Below, piece by piece: positions 20,289 through 29,332 of a stretch of 64,000 bases of DNA. Position 1 is the first letter of the stretch; each line of letters begins with the position of its first letter. Below the pieces are notes generated by a model. That model worked only from the letters and a program-made list of their open reading frames with translations, was not told where the DNA came from and did no database searches. Both the position numbers and the translations under genes were made by a program. Source of the stretch: Nonomuraea jabiensis (GTDB lineage Bacteria; Actinomycetota; Actinomycetes; Streptosporangiales; Streptosporangiaceae); assembly GCF_014204795.1 (NCBI RefSeq), contig NZ_JACHMB010000001.1:1798001-1862000 (forward strand), given 5' to 3'.

Positions 20289-21503
20289 GTGGAGTGGACC
20301 CCCGATGCGCGCGAGCTGGCCGACCTCGAGCTGCTGCTCTCCGGCGCCTTCGAGCCGCTGACCGGGTTCCTGGGCCACGATGACCTCCACGCTGTGCACG
20401 AGCGGGGCACTCTCGCCGACGGCACGCCGTGGCCCGCGCCCGTCACGCTCCACGTGTCCGCCGATCTCTCGCCCGGCGACGAGGTCACGCTGCTCGACCC
20501 CGAGGGCCTGCCGCTGGCCGCCCTCACGGTGGCCGCCCAGGAGCCCGACGGACTGACCTCGGGGCCGGTCAAGGGCCTCGGCACGCCCGAGCACGGCCCG
20601 TTCGCGCGCCTGCGGCGCACTCCGGCCGAGGTCAAGGCGGAGCTCGGCGGGCGTCCCGCGCTCGCCGTCACCATGCGGGGGCCTCTCGACGACCTCTCCG
20701 AGATCGTCGCCACCGCCAAGGAGCTCGACGCGCTGATCATGCTGCTCCCCCTCTCGTACGGCGAGGCGGGCCCCGCGGTCGTACGCGCCGCGCTGCGGGC
20801 CAAGGAGAAGCTGCCCGAGGACACGATCGTCGTCTCCGTGCCCCTGGCGCCCCGCGCGGAGCCCGAGATCGACCTGGAGCTGCGCGAGCACGTCGCCACC
20901 GCCTACGGCGCCGCCGAGCACCTGGCCGGCCCCGACCCCGTGCACATCCCCGGCCCGCCGCACCGCCGCGGCCTCGTGGTCTTCTTCACCGGCCTGTCCG
21001 GCTCGGGCAAGTCCACGATCGCCCGGGGCCTGCGCGACGCGCTGCTGGAGCTCGGCAGCCGCACGGTGACCTACCTCGACGGCGACGTCGTGCGCCACCT
21101 GCTGTCCAAGGGCCTGACGTTCTCCAAGGCCGACCGCGACCTGAACATCCGCCGCATCGGCTTCGTCGCCGCCGAGGCAGCCCGCCACGGCGGCCTGGCC
21201 ATCTGCGCGCCCATCGCCCCCTACGCGGCCACCCGCGAGGAGGTGCGCGAGATGGTCGAGTCGGTCGGGGCCGACTTCCTGCTCGTGCACGTCGCGACGC
21301 CGCTGGAGGAGTGCGAGCGCCGCGACCGCAAGGGCCTGTACGCCAAGGCGCGCGCCGGCCTCATCCCCGAGTTCACCGGCGTCTCCGACCCCTACGAGGA
21401 GCCGGACGACGCCGAGCTGGTGATCGACACCACGCACATTTCGATCGACGCGGCCGTCTCCCAGGTCCTGGGGGCGCTGCGGTCTGGAGGCTGGGTTCGT
21501 TGA
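20289..21503 (+). CDS. cysC: APS kinase with N-terminal degenerate sulfate adenylyltransferase domain
   Basis: A 404-residue two-domain protein. Residues 1-210 resemble an ATP sulfurylase (PUA-like start with GAFEPLTGFLG), but the catalytic Gln-x-Arg-Asn and His-x-x-His signatures are not evident. Residues 225-404 are an APS kinase: FFTGLSGSGKSTIARGL (Walker A), LDGDVVRHLLSKGL, the substrate-binding FSKADRDLNIRRIGFVA and CERRDRKGLYAKAR. It makes PAPS from APS. The GTG at 20289 follows TTGGAG. Its stop overlaps the TTG of the TauE-like exporter. With cysD and cysN 13 kb away it completes PAPS synthesis. Confidence 0.88.
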   Translation: MEWTPDARELADLELLLSGAFEPLTGFLGHDDLHAVHERGTLADGTPWPAPVTLHVSADLSPGDEVTLLDPEGLPLAALTVAAQEPDGLTSGPVKGLGTPEHGPFARLRRTPAEVKAELGGRPALAVTMRGPLDDLSEIVATAKELDALIMLLPLSYGEAGPAVVRAALRAKEKLPEDTIVVSVPLAPRAEPEIDLELREHVATAYGAAEHLAGPDPVHIPGPPHRRGLVVFFTGLSGSGKSTIARGLRDALLELGSRTVTYLDGDVVRHLLSKGLTFSKADRDLNIRRIGFVAAEAARHGGLAICAPIAPYAATREEVREMVESVGADFLLVHVATPLEECERRDRKGLYAKARAGLIPEFTGVSDPYEEPDDAELVIDTTHISIDAAVSQVLGALRSGGWVR

Positions 21504-22375
21504 TCGACTTCCCCCTGATCCTCGGGTCCTTCGTCGTCGCGATCGTGGTCGGGCTGACCGGGATGGGCGGCGGGGCGCTCATGACGCCGATGATGATGCT
21601 GTTCTTCAACGTCCCGCCGCTGGCCGCGGTCTCCAGCGACCTGGTCGCCTCGGCCGTCATGAAGCCGGTCGGCAGCGTCGTGCACCTGCGCCGGGGCACG
21701 GTCAACCTGCGCCTGGTCGGCTGGCTGTGCGCGGGCTCGGTGCCGGCCGCCTTCTGCGGGGTGTTCCTGGCCCGCGCGTTCGCGGTCACCGACGCGGTCA
21801 AGTACGCGCTCGGGGTGGCGCTCCTGCTGGCCGTGGCCGGCATGGCGCTCAAGAGCTGGCTCGGCGCGCGGGGCGGCACGTCGAGCGCCCACGAGATCGT
21901 CGTACGCCCAATTCCGACCCTACTGGTCGGTACGGTCGGCGGACTGGTCGTGGGAGTCTCCTCGGTCGGATCCGGATCGCTGATCATCGTGGCCCTGCTC
22001 GTCCTCTACCCGGCGCTCAAGGCCAACCAGCTCGTCGGCACGGACCTCGTCCAGGCCGTGCCGCTGGTGGCCTCCGCCGCGCTCGGGCACCTGCTGTTCG
22101 GCGACTTCCAGCTGGACCTCACGCTGTCGCTGCTCGTCGGCTCGATCCCGGGCGTCTACCTCGGCGCCCGGATCTCCTCGCGCGCCCCCGGCGGCCTGAT
22201 CCGGGCGCTGCTGGCCATCGTCCTGCTCGCCTCCGCGCTCAAGCTGCTCAATGTGAGCAACACCCTCACCGTCTGGGCCCTGGTGGCCGCCACGGTGGTC
22301 ACGGTCGTGGGATGGCGCGTCAGGGCCGGGGGACGGGTGTCGAGCGGAAGTAAGGATCCCGAGCCAGTTCGGTGA
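21500..22375 (+). CDS. TauE/SafE family sulfite/anion exporter
   Basis: A 291-residue membrane protein with about eight hydrophobic segments arranged as two similar halves; each half begins with a glycine-rich loop (VGLTGMGGGALMTPMMML and VGVSSVGSGSLIIVALLVL), the mark of the TauE/SafE family, which moves sulfite, sulfoacetate or other anions. The TTG at 21500 overlaps the cysC stop as TTGA and has GGAGG ten bases upstream, so the two are coupled. The coupling to cysC suggests sulfur anion transport. The last 55 bases overlap convergently with the lipoprotein gene. Confidence 0.88.
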   Translation: MIDFPLILGSFVVAIVVGLTGMGGGALMTPMMMLFFNVPPLAAVSSDLVASAVMKPVGSVVHLRRGTVNLRLVGWLCAGSVPAAFCGVFLARAFAVTDAVKYALGVALLLAVAGMALKSWLGARGGTSSAHEIVVRPIPTLLVGTVGGLVVGVSSVGSGSLIIVALLVLYPALKANQLVGTDLVQAVPLVASAALGHLLFGDFQLDLTLSLLVGSIPGVYLGARISSRAPGGLIRALLAIVLLASALKLLNVSNTLTVWALVAATVVTVVGWRVRAGGRVSSGSKDPEPVR

Positions 22376-23393
22376 ATGCCCGGTCGGCCCCTGTGCCGGT
22401 GTCGAAGCTGGTGTCGCCGCGCGGCGCCTGCGGCGAGTCGAAGTACAGCAGCGCCTTGATCTGCGGATATCGCTTGATCTGCCGCCGCACCGACTCGTAG
22501 AACGCCCGCTTGAACCCCCGGTCGTCACCCCGCTCGAACACCCCCCACTCGGCCACCATGACCGGCTTGCCCGGGAAGCGTGCCTGCATCCACCGGTAGA
22601 ACCCCGGCCAGTCCGGATATTCCTTGCGGGTCTTGTTCACCAGCCCCTCGAAGTCCTCGACCCGGCCGTCGGCGTACGGGTCCATGGCCACCCAGTCGAC
22701 CACGTCGTCACCCGGGTAGAGGTCCTCGAACCACGGCTCGGCCGCCCAGTTGGGCGCCCCCATGTACGTCATGACCATGACGGCGTTCTTCACTCCTTCG
22801 GCCCGCAGCCTGGCCACGACGTGCCGGAACATGGCCGCGTAGTCGGTGGCCTGCATGCCCGAGCCCGACGACTCGTCCACGTCGTTCTCGGGCTCGTGGT
22901 GGAGGGTGAGGAAGAACCGCTCGGGGAAGGTGCGCCTGAGGTATCCGGCCAGCCGGTCGATCCTGGCGTCGAGCGCCCCGTCGGCGATCTCGGCCCAGGT
23001 GTGGTCGAGCGAGGGCTTCCAGTTGACCATGAGCAGCCGGGGCCTGGCCGGGTCGCGGGCCAGCCTGATCTCGGCGGGCGTGGGGAACAGCTCGCTGCCC
23101 CGGTGGTAGACGTGCACCACGTCGGCGGCGGCGCCCATGCGCGACTCGGCACTGTGCAGGGCCTGGTCCAGCGGGGCGCCGCTGAAGACCTCCGGCGCCA
23201 GGCCCCACCAGGCGCCGCAGGACGGGATGAGCCTGGAGGTGGCCGTGCAGGAGGGCGCGCCCGAGGCTTCCTTGATCGCCACGGGCGCGCGGACGTTGGA
23301 GCCCTCCGCCGTGGAGCAGGCGGCCAGCATCGCGGTCGCGGCCAGAATGAGCGCCACGTTGGTGGTGTTATGAGAAATTCCCCGTAGCTGCAA
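22320..23393 (-). CDS. Secreted GH26-like glycoside hydrolase lipoprotein
   Basis: A 357-residue lipoprotein with lipobox LAAC at about residues 22-25. The mature part is a TIM-barrel-like hydrolase: HHEPEN near residue 165 carries the probable acid/base Glu and VMVAEWGVFE near residue 275 the nucleophile Glu, as in GH26-type mannanases and related enzymes. It stands divergently from the Wzz-like gene, so it could trim or release the polysaccharide made by the neighbouring cluster. Substrate is unknown. Its end overlaps the TauE gene tail. Confidence 0.75.
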   Translation of the reverse strand: MQLRGISHNTTNVALILAATAMLAACSTAEGSNVRAPVAIKEASGAPSCTATSRLIPSCGAWWGLAPEVFSGAPLDQALHSAESRMGAAADVVHVYHRGSELFPTPAEIRLARDPARPRLLMVNWKPSLDHTWAEIADGALDARIDRLAGYLRRTFPERFFLTLHHEPENDVDESSGSGMQATDYAAMFRHVVARLRAEGVKNAVMVMTYMGAPNWAAEPWFEDLYPGDDVVDWVAMDPYADGRVEDFEGLVNKTRKEYPDWPGFYRWMQARFPGKPVMVAEWGVFERGDDRGFKRAFYESVRRQIKRYPQIKALLYFDSPQAPRGDTSFDTGTGADRAFTELARDPYFRSTPVPRP

Positions 23394-23652
23394 AGCCTTT
23401 CAACCCCCTCGTCGAACGACCCCCGACTATCAAACCGGATCGTTGCCAAGCCGTTCCGGGAACTTCAGCAAGTGTGCCGGGTCTCACCAGCTCGCGATGG
23501 GTATATGGCTCAAGGAATTTTCCGGACATGTCCTTTTATAAGGCCATTGCCTTGTGCCGTTCTGCAGAAAATCTTGGGTATTAGGCTTGGCTGATAATCG
23601 TCCGCCCTATAGTGGGCGCACATCTCGACGCAATTCCAGGAGACCCTCCCCA
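23394..23652. other. Divergent promoter region of the polysaccharide cluster
   Basis: This 260-base spacer separates the lipoprotein gene (minus) from the Wzz-like gene (plus). It is AT-richer than its neighbours and holds a short inverted repeat CGCCC-TATAGT-GGGCG at 23603-23618 whose centre TATAGT could be a -10 box for the plus-strand operon. No RNA gene is evident. Confidence 0.35.
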
Positions 23653-24924
23653 ATGAGCTCCGGCACGGACCTGGACGAGCACCTCTCGCTGTTGCGCAGG
23701 CGGTGGCTGCTGCTGGTGGGCTGCGTCGTGTTCGGCGGCACCGCCGGCCTCGCGCTCATGCGGCTCACGCCGCCGTCCTACACCGCGACCACGCAGGTGC
23801 TCGTCATGCCGGTCGGCCCCCAGGAGCCGGCCAACCAGGTGACCAGCCGCCAGCGCGAGGCCCTCAACCTCGACACCGAGGCCCAGGTCGCGCAGTCCGC
23901 CGTGGTCGCGGCGCGGGCGGCCAGGACGCTGCGGGTCGAGACCCCGGAGCCGGTCGAGGTCTCGGTGCCGCCCAACTCGGCGGTGCTGTGGATCTCGGTG
24001 ACGGCCGCCGACGCGGGCGTCGCCGCGGCCCAGTCCCGCGCGTACGCCGAGGCGTACCTGGCCAACCGCCGCGAGAGCGCGCTGGCCGGGCTGACCGCCC
24101 AGCAGCAGGTGGTGCTGGGCAAGCTCAAGCAGGTCAACACCGCGCTCGGCGCGGTGGTCAAGCAGCTCGCCGGGCTGTCCAAGGGCAGCGCCGAGCACAC
24201 GATCGCCACCCAGCGGGAGAGCGTGCTCAACCGGCAGGCCGCCGAGCTCGCGCTGAGGTACGACGCGCTCAGGACGGTCGCGGTGACCCCCGGCACCATC
24301 ATCAGCCAGGCCGCCCCGCCGACCGCGCCCAGCTCGCCCAGCCTGCCCCTCTACCTCGGCACCGGGCTCATGGCGGGCCTGCTCGCCGGCTCGGCCGCCG
24401 CCTACGCCCGTGACCGGCTCGACCGGCGGCTGCGCACGGTCGCCGACGTCGAACGGCTGACCGGCCTGCCCGTGCTGGGCGACCTGTCGAGCCCGCGCGA
24501 GCCCGGCGTGGCCCACGAGCTGGCCTGCGCCGCGGTGGCCGCCTGTCCCGGCAAGCGGCTGCTGGTCCGGATCCTGCCGCCCGACCTGGAGGAGTCCGCC
24601 GACCCGGTGGCCGTCAACATGCCCCTGACCGTGCTCGACGGCTACGACGTACGCGACCTGTCCAGGGCCGACGCGGCGCTGCTGCTGGTCGGGCTCGGCC
24701 GGACCACCTCGGTCCACGTCGCCGCCGCCGTACGGCGGCTCGCCAGGCACGACGTACCCGTCATCGGCGTGGTCACGGTCACCGACGCGCTGCCGTCGTT
24801 CGTGCCGCTGCTGGAGCCACGCACGCACACCCCGCTCGGCAAGCTCGTCGCCACGGGCGAGCTGGACCTCGGCGAGACCACCCCCATGCCCATGCACCCG
24901 CGGCGCCCCGGCCAGCCGACGTGA
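23653..24924 (+). CDS. Wzz/YveK-like chain-length protein with degenerate kinase-like tail
   Basis: A 423-residue protein. One membrane segment (about residues 20-40) is followed by a long extracytoplasmic helical part, a second membrane segment (about 238-258) and the cytoplasmic sequence RDRLDRRLRTVADVERLTGLPVLGDL, as in polysaccharide co-polymerases. The last 140 residues resemble a bacterial tyrosine kinase (CpsD/Wzc) fold (ADAALLLVGLGRTTSV, then DVPVIGVVTV) but no Walker A loop is present, so it is probably not an ATPase. It would control polymer length. The ATG at 23653 is preceded by AGGAGA. It opens the plus-strand operon. Confidence 0.8.
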   Translation: MSSGTDLDEHLSLLRRRWLLLVGCVVFGGTAGLALMRLTPPSYTATTQVLVMPVGPQEPANQVTSRQREALNLDTEAQVAQSAVVAARAARTLRVETPEPVEVSVPPNSAVLWISVTAADAGVAAAQSRAYAEAYLANRRESALAGLTAQQQVVLGKLKQVNTALGAVVKQLAGLSKGSAEHTIATQRESVLNRQAAELALRYDALRTVAVTPGTIISQAAPPTAPSSPSLPLYLGTGLMAGLLAGSAAAYARDRLDRRLRTVADVERLTGLPVLGDLSSPREPGVAHELACAAVAACPGKRLLVRILPPDLEESADPVAVNMPLTVLDGYDVRDLSRADAALLLVGLGRTTSVHVAAAVRRLARHDVPVIGVVTVTDALPSFVPLLEPRTHTPLGKLVATGELDLGETTPMPMHPRRPGQPT

Positions 24925-24956
24925 GAGGGCCGACGTGAGAGGGCCGACGTGAGAGG
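24915..24956 (+). repeat. Three tandem 14-base repeats at a gene junction
   Basis: The unit GCCGACGTGAGAGG occurs three times in a row without change. It spans the stop codon of the Wzz-like gene and provides the GTG start of the next gene. Confidence 0.9.
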
Positions 24957-26229
24957 GCCCGCGTGGCCGATCGCGGCGCTGCTCGTCGGCTATCCGGTGT
25001 GGTGGGCGCTGGGGTTCGGCGGGCTGTCGGTGATCGTGGTGGCGGTGCCGATGGCGGTGATCCTGTGGCGGCGCCGGCCGATCAGGGTGCCGCGCGGGTT
25101 CGGGCTGTGGCTGCTGCTGATCGCCGGCTACCTGGTGAGCGGGCTCATGCTGGCGGAGATGCCGCCGGGCACGTACGGCGAGATCGGGCCCGGCCGGGTC
25201 GTCGGCTACGCCATGCGGCTGGCGCTCTACACCGCCATTCTGATCATGGTGCTCTACCTGGGCAACCTCACCGAGCGCGAGCTGCCGCAGCTGCGCCTGG
25301 TGCGGATGCTCGGCGTGCTGTTCGTCACGACGGTCGCGGGCGGGCTGCTCGGCGTGTTCGTCCCGTCGTTCACGTTCACCTCGCCGGTGGAGCTGCTGCT
25401 GCCCGACTGGGTGGCCGCCAACTCGTTCGTGCAGAACCTCATCCACCCGACCGCCGCCCAGACGCAGAAGGTGCTGGGCTTCGCCTCCCCCCGGCCGGAG
25501 GCGCCGTTCGAGTGGGCCAACGCCTGGGGCAGCAACCTGTCGGTGCTGCTGGTGTGGTTCGTGGTCGGGTGGTGGGTGTACGGGGGGCGGCGGCGCAAGA
25601 TCTTCGTGGCCGCCGTGGTCGCCCTGGCCGCGATCCCCGTCGTCTACTCGCTCAACCGCGGCCTGTGGATCGGGCTCGGGCTGGCCGTGGCGTACCTGAT
25701 CGTCCGGGTGCGGGGCCGGACCAGGGTGGCGCTGTGCGGGGCCGTCGCGGTGGCGGCGGTGGCGTTCGCGCTGAGCCCGCTCGCGCCGCTGGTCGCGCAG
25801 CGGCTCGACCGGCCGCACTCCAACGACATCAGGGCCTTCACCGTGACGGCCACCGTCGCGGCGGCCGGCCACTCGCCGCTCATCGGGTACGGCAACACGC
25901 GCAACGCCCTGGGCAACCATCGCACGATCACCACGGGCCGCACCGAGTGGTGCGAGGGCTGCGGGCACCCGCCGCTGGGCAGCGACGGCCAGCTCTGGCT
26001 GCTGATCATCACGCAGGGGTTCACCGGGGCCGTGCTCTACGTGGCGTTCTTCGTGGGCGCGATCCGGCGCCACTGGACCGACCGCAGCCCGATCGGGCTG
26101 GCCGGGGTGCTGGTCATGGGGCTGGTGCTGCTCTACATGGTCGTCTACGACGGCCTGGTCACCCCGCTCTGCCTCTATCTCATCTCGTTCGCCCTGCTGT
26201 GGCGCAACAGCCGAGGGGAAGTCACGTGA
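24949..26229 (+). CDS. O-antigen ligase/polymerase (Wzy/WaaL-like)
   Basis: A 426-residue polytopic protein with about eleven hydrophobic segments and a large extracytoplasmic loop (about residues 280-345) that carries GHSPLIGYGNTRNALGNH and GHPPLGSDGQLW, the pattern of the Wzy_C / O-antigen ligase family. It would polymerise or transfer lipid-linked glycan outside the membrane. The GTG at 24949 lies in the third copy of the tandem repeat; the two earlier copies carry GTG in other frames. The stop overlaps the next GTG (GTGA). Confidence 0.82.
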   Translation: MRGPAWPIAALLVGYPVWWALGFGGLSVIVVAVPMAVILWRRRPIRVPRGFGLWLLLIAGYLVSGLMLAEMPPGTYGEIGPGRVVGYAMRLALYTAILIMVLYLGNLTERELPQLRLVRMLGVLFVTTVAGGLLGVFVPSFTFTSPVELLLPDWVAANSFVQNLIHPTAAQTQKVLGFASPRPEAPFEWANAWGSNLSVLLVWFVVGWWVYGGRRRKIFVAAVVALAAIPVVYSLNRGLWIGLGLAVAYLIVRVRGRTRVALCGAVAVAAVAFALSPLAPLVAQRLDRPHSNDIRAFTVTATVAAAGHSPLIGYGNTRNALGNHRTITTGRTEWCEGCGHPPLGSDGQLWLLIITQGFTGAVLYVAFFVGAIRRHWTDRSPIGLAGVLVMGLVLLYMVVYDGLVTPLCLYLISFALLWRNSRGEVT

Positions 26230-27122
26230 ACGACGCCGCCATCCGGCTCGACTATCTCGAGAAGACCGTGCGGCTGCTGTACCCGGGGCCGGGCTCGCCC
26301 CGGGCGTACACCGTGCTGCCGCACTCCGCCGTGCCCCGGCGCATGGTGCCACGCCGCTGGTGGCATCCCTGGTCCCCGGTCGTCGTGCCGGGCGAGGGGT
26401 CCATCGCCACGTACCTGGGCGAGGTCTTCGGGCGGCCCGTCGAGACCGTCCTGCACGTACGGCCGGCCGCGCGGGCCAACCGCAAGCCCGTCCTGGAGGC
26501 CCGCTCGGGCGGGCGGCTGCTGGCGTTCGTGAAGATCGGCGACAGCGCGCGGGCCCGCGCGCTGATCACCGCCGAGGCGGCGGCCCTGCGCAGGCTGGCC
26601 GCGCTGGAGCTGGGCACGGTGGTGCCGCCCGCCGTGCTGCACCACGGCAGCTGGCGGGGGCTGGCGGTGCTGGCGCTGTCGCCGCTGCCGGTGCGGCGCG
26701 GCCGGGTGCCGCGGCCGCTGCTCGTCGAGGCGGTCAGGGAGATCGCGGCCACCGGCGGGCCGTGCGCGGCCTGGCACGGGGATCTCGCGCCGTGGAACAT
26801 GTGCCCGTCCCCCGACGGCCGGCTGCTGGTGTGGGACTGGGAGCGGTACGAGCTCGGCGTGCCCTACGGCTTCGACGCCGTGCACCACTTCTTCCAGCGG
26901 GCCCTGCGCAGGATGTCCCCGCCGGTCGCGGCGCGGGCGTGCGTGGCGCGGGCCGCCCGCGAGCTGGCGCCCCTCGGGGTGTCGGCGGCGGTGGCCAGGC
27001 AGACCGCGCTGCGTTATCTCATCACGCTGGCCGACCGGCACGCCGCCGACGGGCACGCGCCGCTCGGACCGCCGGAGACCTGGCTCAGCCCGGTCGTCGA
27101 CCACGAGGAGCTGCTCACGTGA
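26226..27122 (+). CDS. APH-like phosphotransferase
   Basis: A 298-residue protein of the aminoglycoside/choline kinase fold. The catalytic loop is CAAWHGDLAPWNM near residue 185 and the metal-binding Asp lies in LLVWDWERYELG near residue 202. The N-terminal lobe includes the Lys of AFVKIGDSARA. The substrate is probably a sugar, a sugar alcohol or a lipid intermediate of the surrounding cluster rather than an antibiotic; this is inference from context. GTGA overlaps join it to the genes on both sides. Confidence 0.75.
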   Translation: MNDAAIRLDYLEKTVRLLYPGPGSPRAYTVLPHSAVPRRMVPRRWWHPWSPVVVPGEGSIATYLGEVFGRPVETVLHVRPAARANRKPVLEARSGGRLLAFVKIGDSARARALITAEAAALRRLAALELGTVVPPAVLHHGSWRGLAVLALSPLPVRRGRVPRPLLVEAVREIAATGGPCAAWHGDLAPWNMCPSPDGRLLVWDWERYELGVPYGFDAVHHFFQRALRRMSPPVAARACVARAARELAPLGVSAAVARQTALRYLITLADRHAADGHAPLGPPETWLSPVVDHEELLT

Positions 27123-27973
27123 AGACCATGAAACGGTCGGTGCTGTCGCTGTCACGGGCCACGGGGAGGATCACGTCGGGGGTGCGGGTGCTGCCGTCGT
27201 TCCTGATCGTGGGGGCGCAGCGGTGCGGCACCACCTCGCTGTACCGAGCGCTGGCCCAGCATCCGCTGCTGCTCAAGCCGGTGCTGCACAAGGGGGTCCA
27301 CTACTTCGACGTCGGCTACGCGCGGGGACTGCACTGGTATCAGGCGCACTTCCCGCTGCGGATGAGCGCCGGGCTGGTCGAGCACCGGTACGGCTCGCGG
27401 GCGCTGGCCTTCGAGTCGTCCCCCTATTACCTGTTCCATCCGCTGGCCGGGGAGCGGATCGCGGCCGACCTGCCCGGGGTGCGGCTGATCGTCCTGGTAC
27501 GCGACCCGGTCGAGCGGGCCTGCTCGGCCCACGCCCACGAGCTGGCCAGGGGCTACGAGACGGAGTCGCTGCTGGAGCGCGCGATCGAGCTGGAGTCCGA
27601 GCGGCTGGCGGGGGCCGAGGAGGCGCTGCGCGAGTCGCCCTTCTCCGTGCACCACTCCCACCGCCACCACGCGTACGTGGCCCGCGGGCGCTACGCCGAC
27701 CAGCTCGACCGGCTGGAGGCTCTGGTCGGCCGCGAGCGGATCCTGGTGCTGGACAGCCATCGGTTCTTCGCCGAGCCGGAGACCGCCTACGACCGGGTCC
27801 TGGCGTTCCTGGGCGTGCCGCATCTCGGTTATCCGCGGTTCGAGCGGCACAACGGCCGCCCGCTGCCGCGGCCGGTGCCGCGGGTGCTGGCGCGGAAGCT
27901 GCGCGACCACTTCGAGCCGTACGACGCCCGGCTGGTGCGGTGGCTGGACGGTGAGCCCTCGTGGCGGCGATGA
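27119..27973 (+). CDS. Sulfotransferase 1 (heparan-sulfate-type fold)
   Basis: A 284-residue PAPS-dependent sulfotransferase. The 5'-phosphosulfate loop is FLIVGAQRCGTTSLYRAL at about residues 24-41 and the 3'-phosphate-binding segment is LIVLVRDPVERACSAHAHEL near residue 125. The Lys-Gly-Val-His-Tyr-Phe-Asp after the loop resembles the catalytic region of carbohydrate sulfotransferases (NDST/heparan type). The GTG at 27119 overlaps the previous stop. It probably adds sulfate to the glycan, in the cytoplasm before export. Confidence 0.88.
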   Translation: MKTMKRSVLSLSRATGRITSGVRVLPSFLIVGAQRCGTTSLYRALAQHPLLLKPVLHKGVHYFDVGYARGLHWYQAHFPLRMSAGLVEHRYGSRALAFESSPYYLFHPLAGERIAADLPGVRLIVLVRDPVERACSAHAHELARGYETESLLERAIELESERLAGAEEALRESPFSVHHSHRHHAYVARGRYADQLDRLEALVGRERILVLDSHRFFAEPETAYDRVLAFLGVPHLGYPRFERHNGRPLPRPVPRVLARKLRDHFEPYDARLVRWLDGEPSWRR

Positions 27974-29283
27974 CCGCGCTCGCGGACCGGCGGCTGCGGC
28001 GGGGCGGGATCGCCGGGGTGCTGGGGGCGGGCTGCGGGGCGGTCGCGCAGTTCGTGCTCGTGATGGTCGTGACCAGGGCGTTCAGCCCGGCCGACGCCGG
28101 GGCGTTCTTCACGGTCACCGCGATGGCCCTCATGGCGGCGGGGATCGCCAAGCTGGACGCGGGGAACGGGCTGGTGTTCTTCATCGCGCGGGCGAAGACC
28201 TACGACTATCTCGGCATATCCGGATATATCCGGGCGGCGCTCGTGCCCTGTGTGGTGGCCTCCTGCCTGGCCGGGGCCGTCCTCTACCCGCGGCTGGGCC
28301 CGCTCGCCGCGATCCTGCCCGTCATGGTGGTGGGGGACGTGCTGCTGGCCGCCACCCGGGGGTTCGGGGCCATGCGGCCCACCGTGCTCGTGGACGGGCT
28401 GCTGGTGCCGTTCTCGCAGCTCGCGCTGGTCACCATCGCCGCGCTGGCGGGGGCGGTCGCGTGGCTGCCGGTGGCCTGGGGGGCGCCGTACGCGCTGGTG
28501 GCGGTCGTCGCCCGGGCGGAGCTGCGGGGGCGGGTGCCGCGGACCGCGTACCTGCCGGGGACGGCTCGCGACCTGTGGCGGCACACGGCTCCCCGGTCGG
28601 TCGCGGGGGCGATCCAGGCGGTGTTCCAGCGGCTGGACATCGTGGTCGTCGCGCTGCTCGGCGGGCCCGCGCAGGCCGCCGTCTACACGGCCGCCACCCG
28701 GTTCAAGGTGGTCGGGCAGCTCGCGAACCAGGGGCTGGCGCAGGCCGTACAGGCCCGCCTGGTGAGCGCGCTCGCCGACGGCGAGCGGGCGCGGGCCCGC
28801 GAGCTGTACCAGACCGCCACGATCTGGCTGGTGCTGCTGACGTGGCCGGTGTGGCTGGCGTACGCGGCGCTGGCGCCGTGGCTGCTGCGGCTCTTCGGCC
28901 CCACGTACGGGTCCGCGGTCCCGGTGGCCCTCGTGCTGGCCGGGACGATGATGGTGGCGACGGCCTGCGGGATGGTCGACGTCGTGCTGACGGCCGCCGG
29001 CCACACGGGCACGAGCCTGCTCAACCTGGTGGCGGCGGTCACCTGCACGGTGGCGCTGGACGTGGCCCTGATCCCCGTCCACGGCGCGTTCGGGGCGGTC
29101 ATCGGCTGGTCGGGCGGCGTGCTCGTCAAGAACCTCCTGCCGCTGTGGCAACTGCACCACCGCTACGGCCTCCACCCCTTCGGCCGCCACACCCTGCCTG
29201 CTCTGCGAGGGAGCGCCGTTGCCTGGACTGAGGAGCGTCGGGAGCGCAGCGACCAGAGCGACGAGGGAAGGCAACGGACTTGA
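27961..29283 (+). CDS. Polysaccharide flippase (Wzx/MOP-like)
   Basis: A 440-residue membrane protein with about twelve hydrophobic segments, as in MOP-superfamily flippases that move undecaprenyl-linked repeat units. It starts 13 bases inside the sulfotransferase 1 gene at GTG 27961; an ATG three codons later is possible. The last 25 residues (from about residue 416) are highly charged, unlike the membrane body, and end with the sequence next to the sulfotransferase 2 start. It is the only candidate exporter in the cluster. Confidence 0.82.
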   Translation: MAAMTALADRRLRRGGIAGVLGAGCGAVAQFVLVMVVTRAFSPADAGAFFTVTAMALMAAGIAKLDAGNGLVFFIARAKTYDYLGISGYIRAALVPCVVASCLAGAVLYPRLGPLAAILPVMVVGDVLLAATRGFGAMRPTVLVDGLLVPFSQLALVTIAALAGAVAWLPVAWGAPYALVAVVARAELRGRVPRTAYLPGTARDLWRHTAPRSVAGAIQAVFQRLDIVVVALLGGPAQAAVYTAATRFKVVGQLANQGLAQAVQARLVSALADGERARARELYQTATIWLVLLTWPVWLAYAALAPWLLRLFGPTYGSAVPVALVLAGTMMVATACGMVDVVLTAAGHTGTSLLNLVAAVTCTVALDVALIPVHGAFGAVIGWSGGVLVKNLLPLWQLHHRYGLHPFGRHTLPALRGSAVAWTEERRERSDQSDEGRQRT

Positions 29284-29332
29284 GCGACCGAGCCGCCTCC
29301 ACGGAGTGGAGGCCATGGACGCGGAGGGTGGC

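Noticed and set aside
26226-27122. Aminoglycoside resistance gene
   Set aside because: The APH fold is present, but tight coupling within a polysaccharide operon makes a sugar or lipid kinase more likely.
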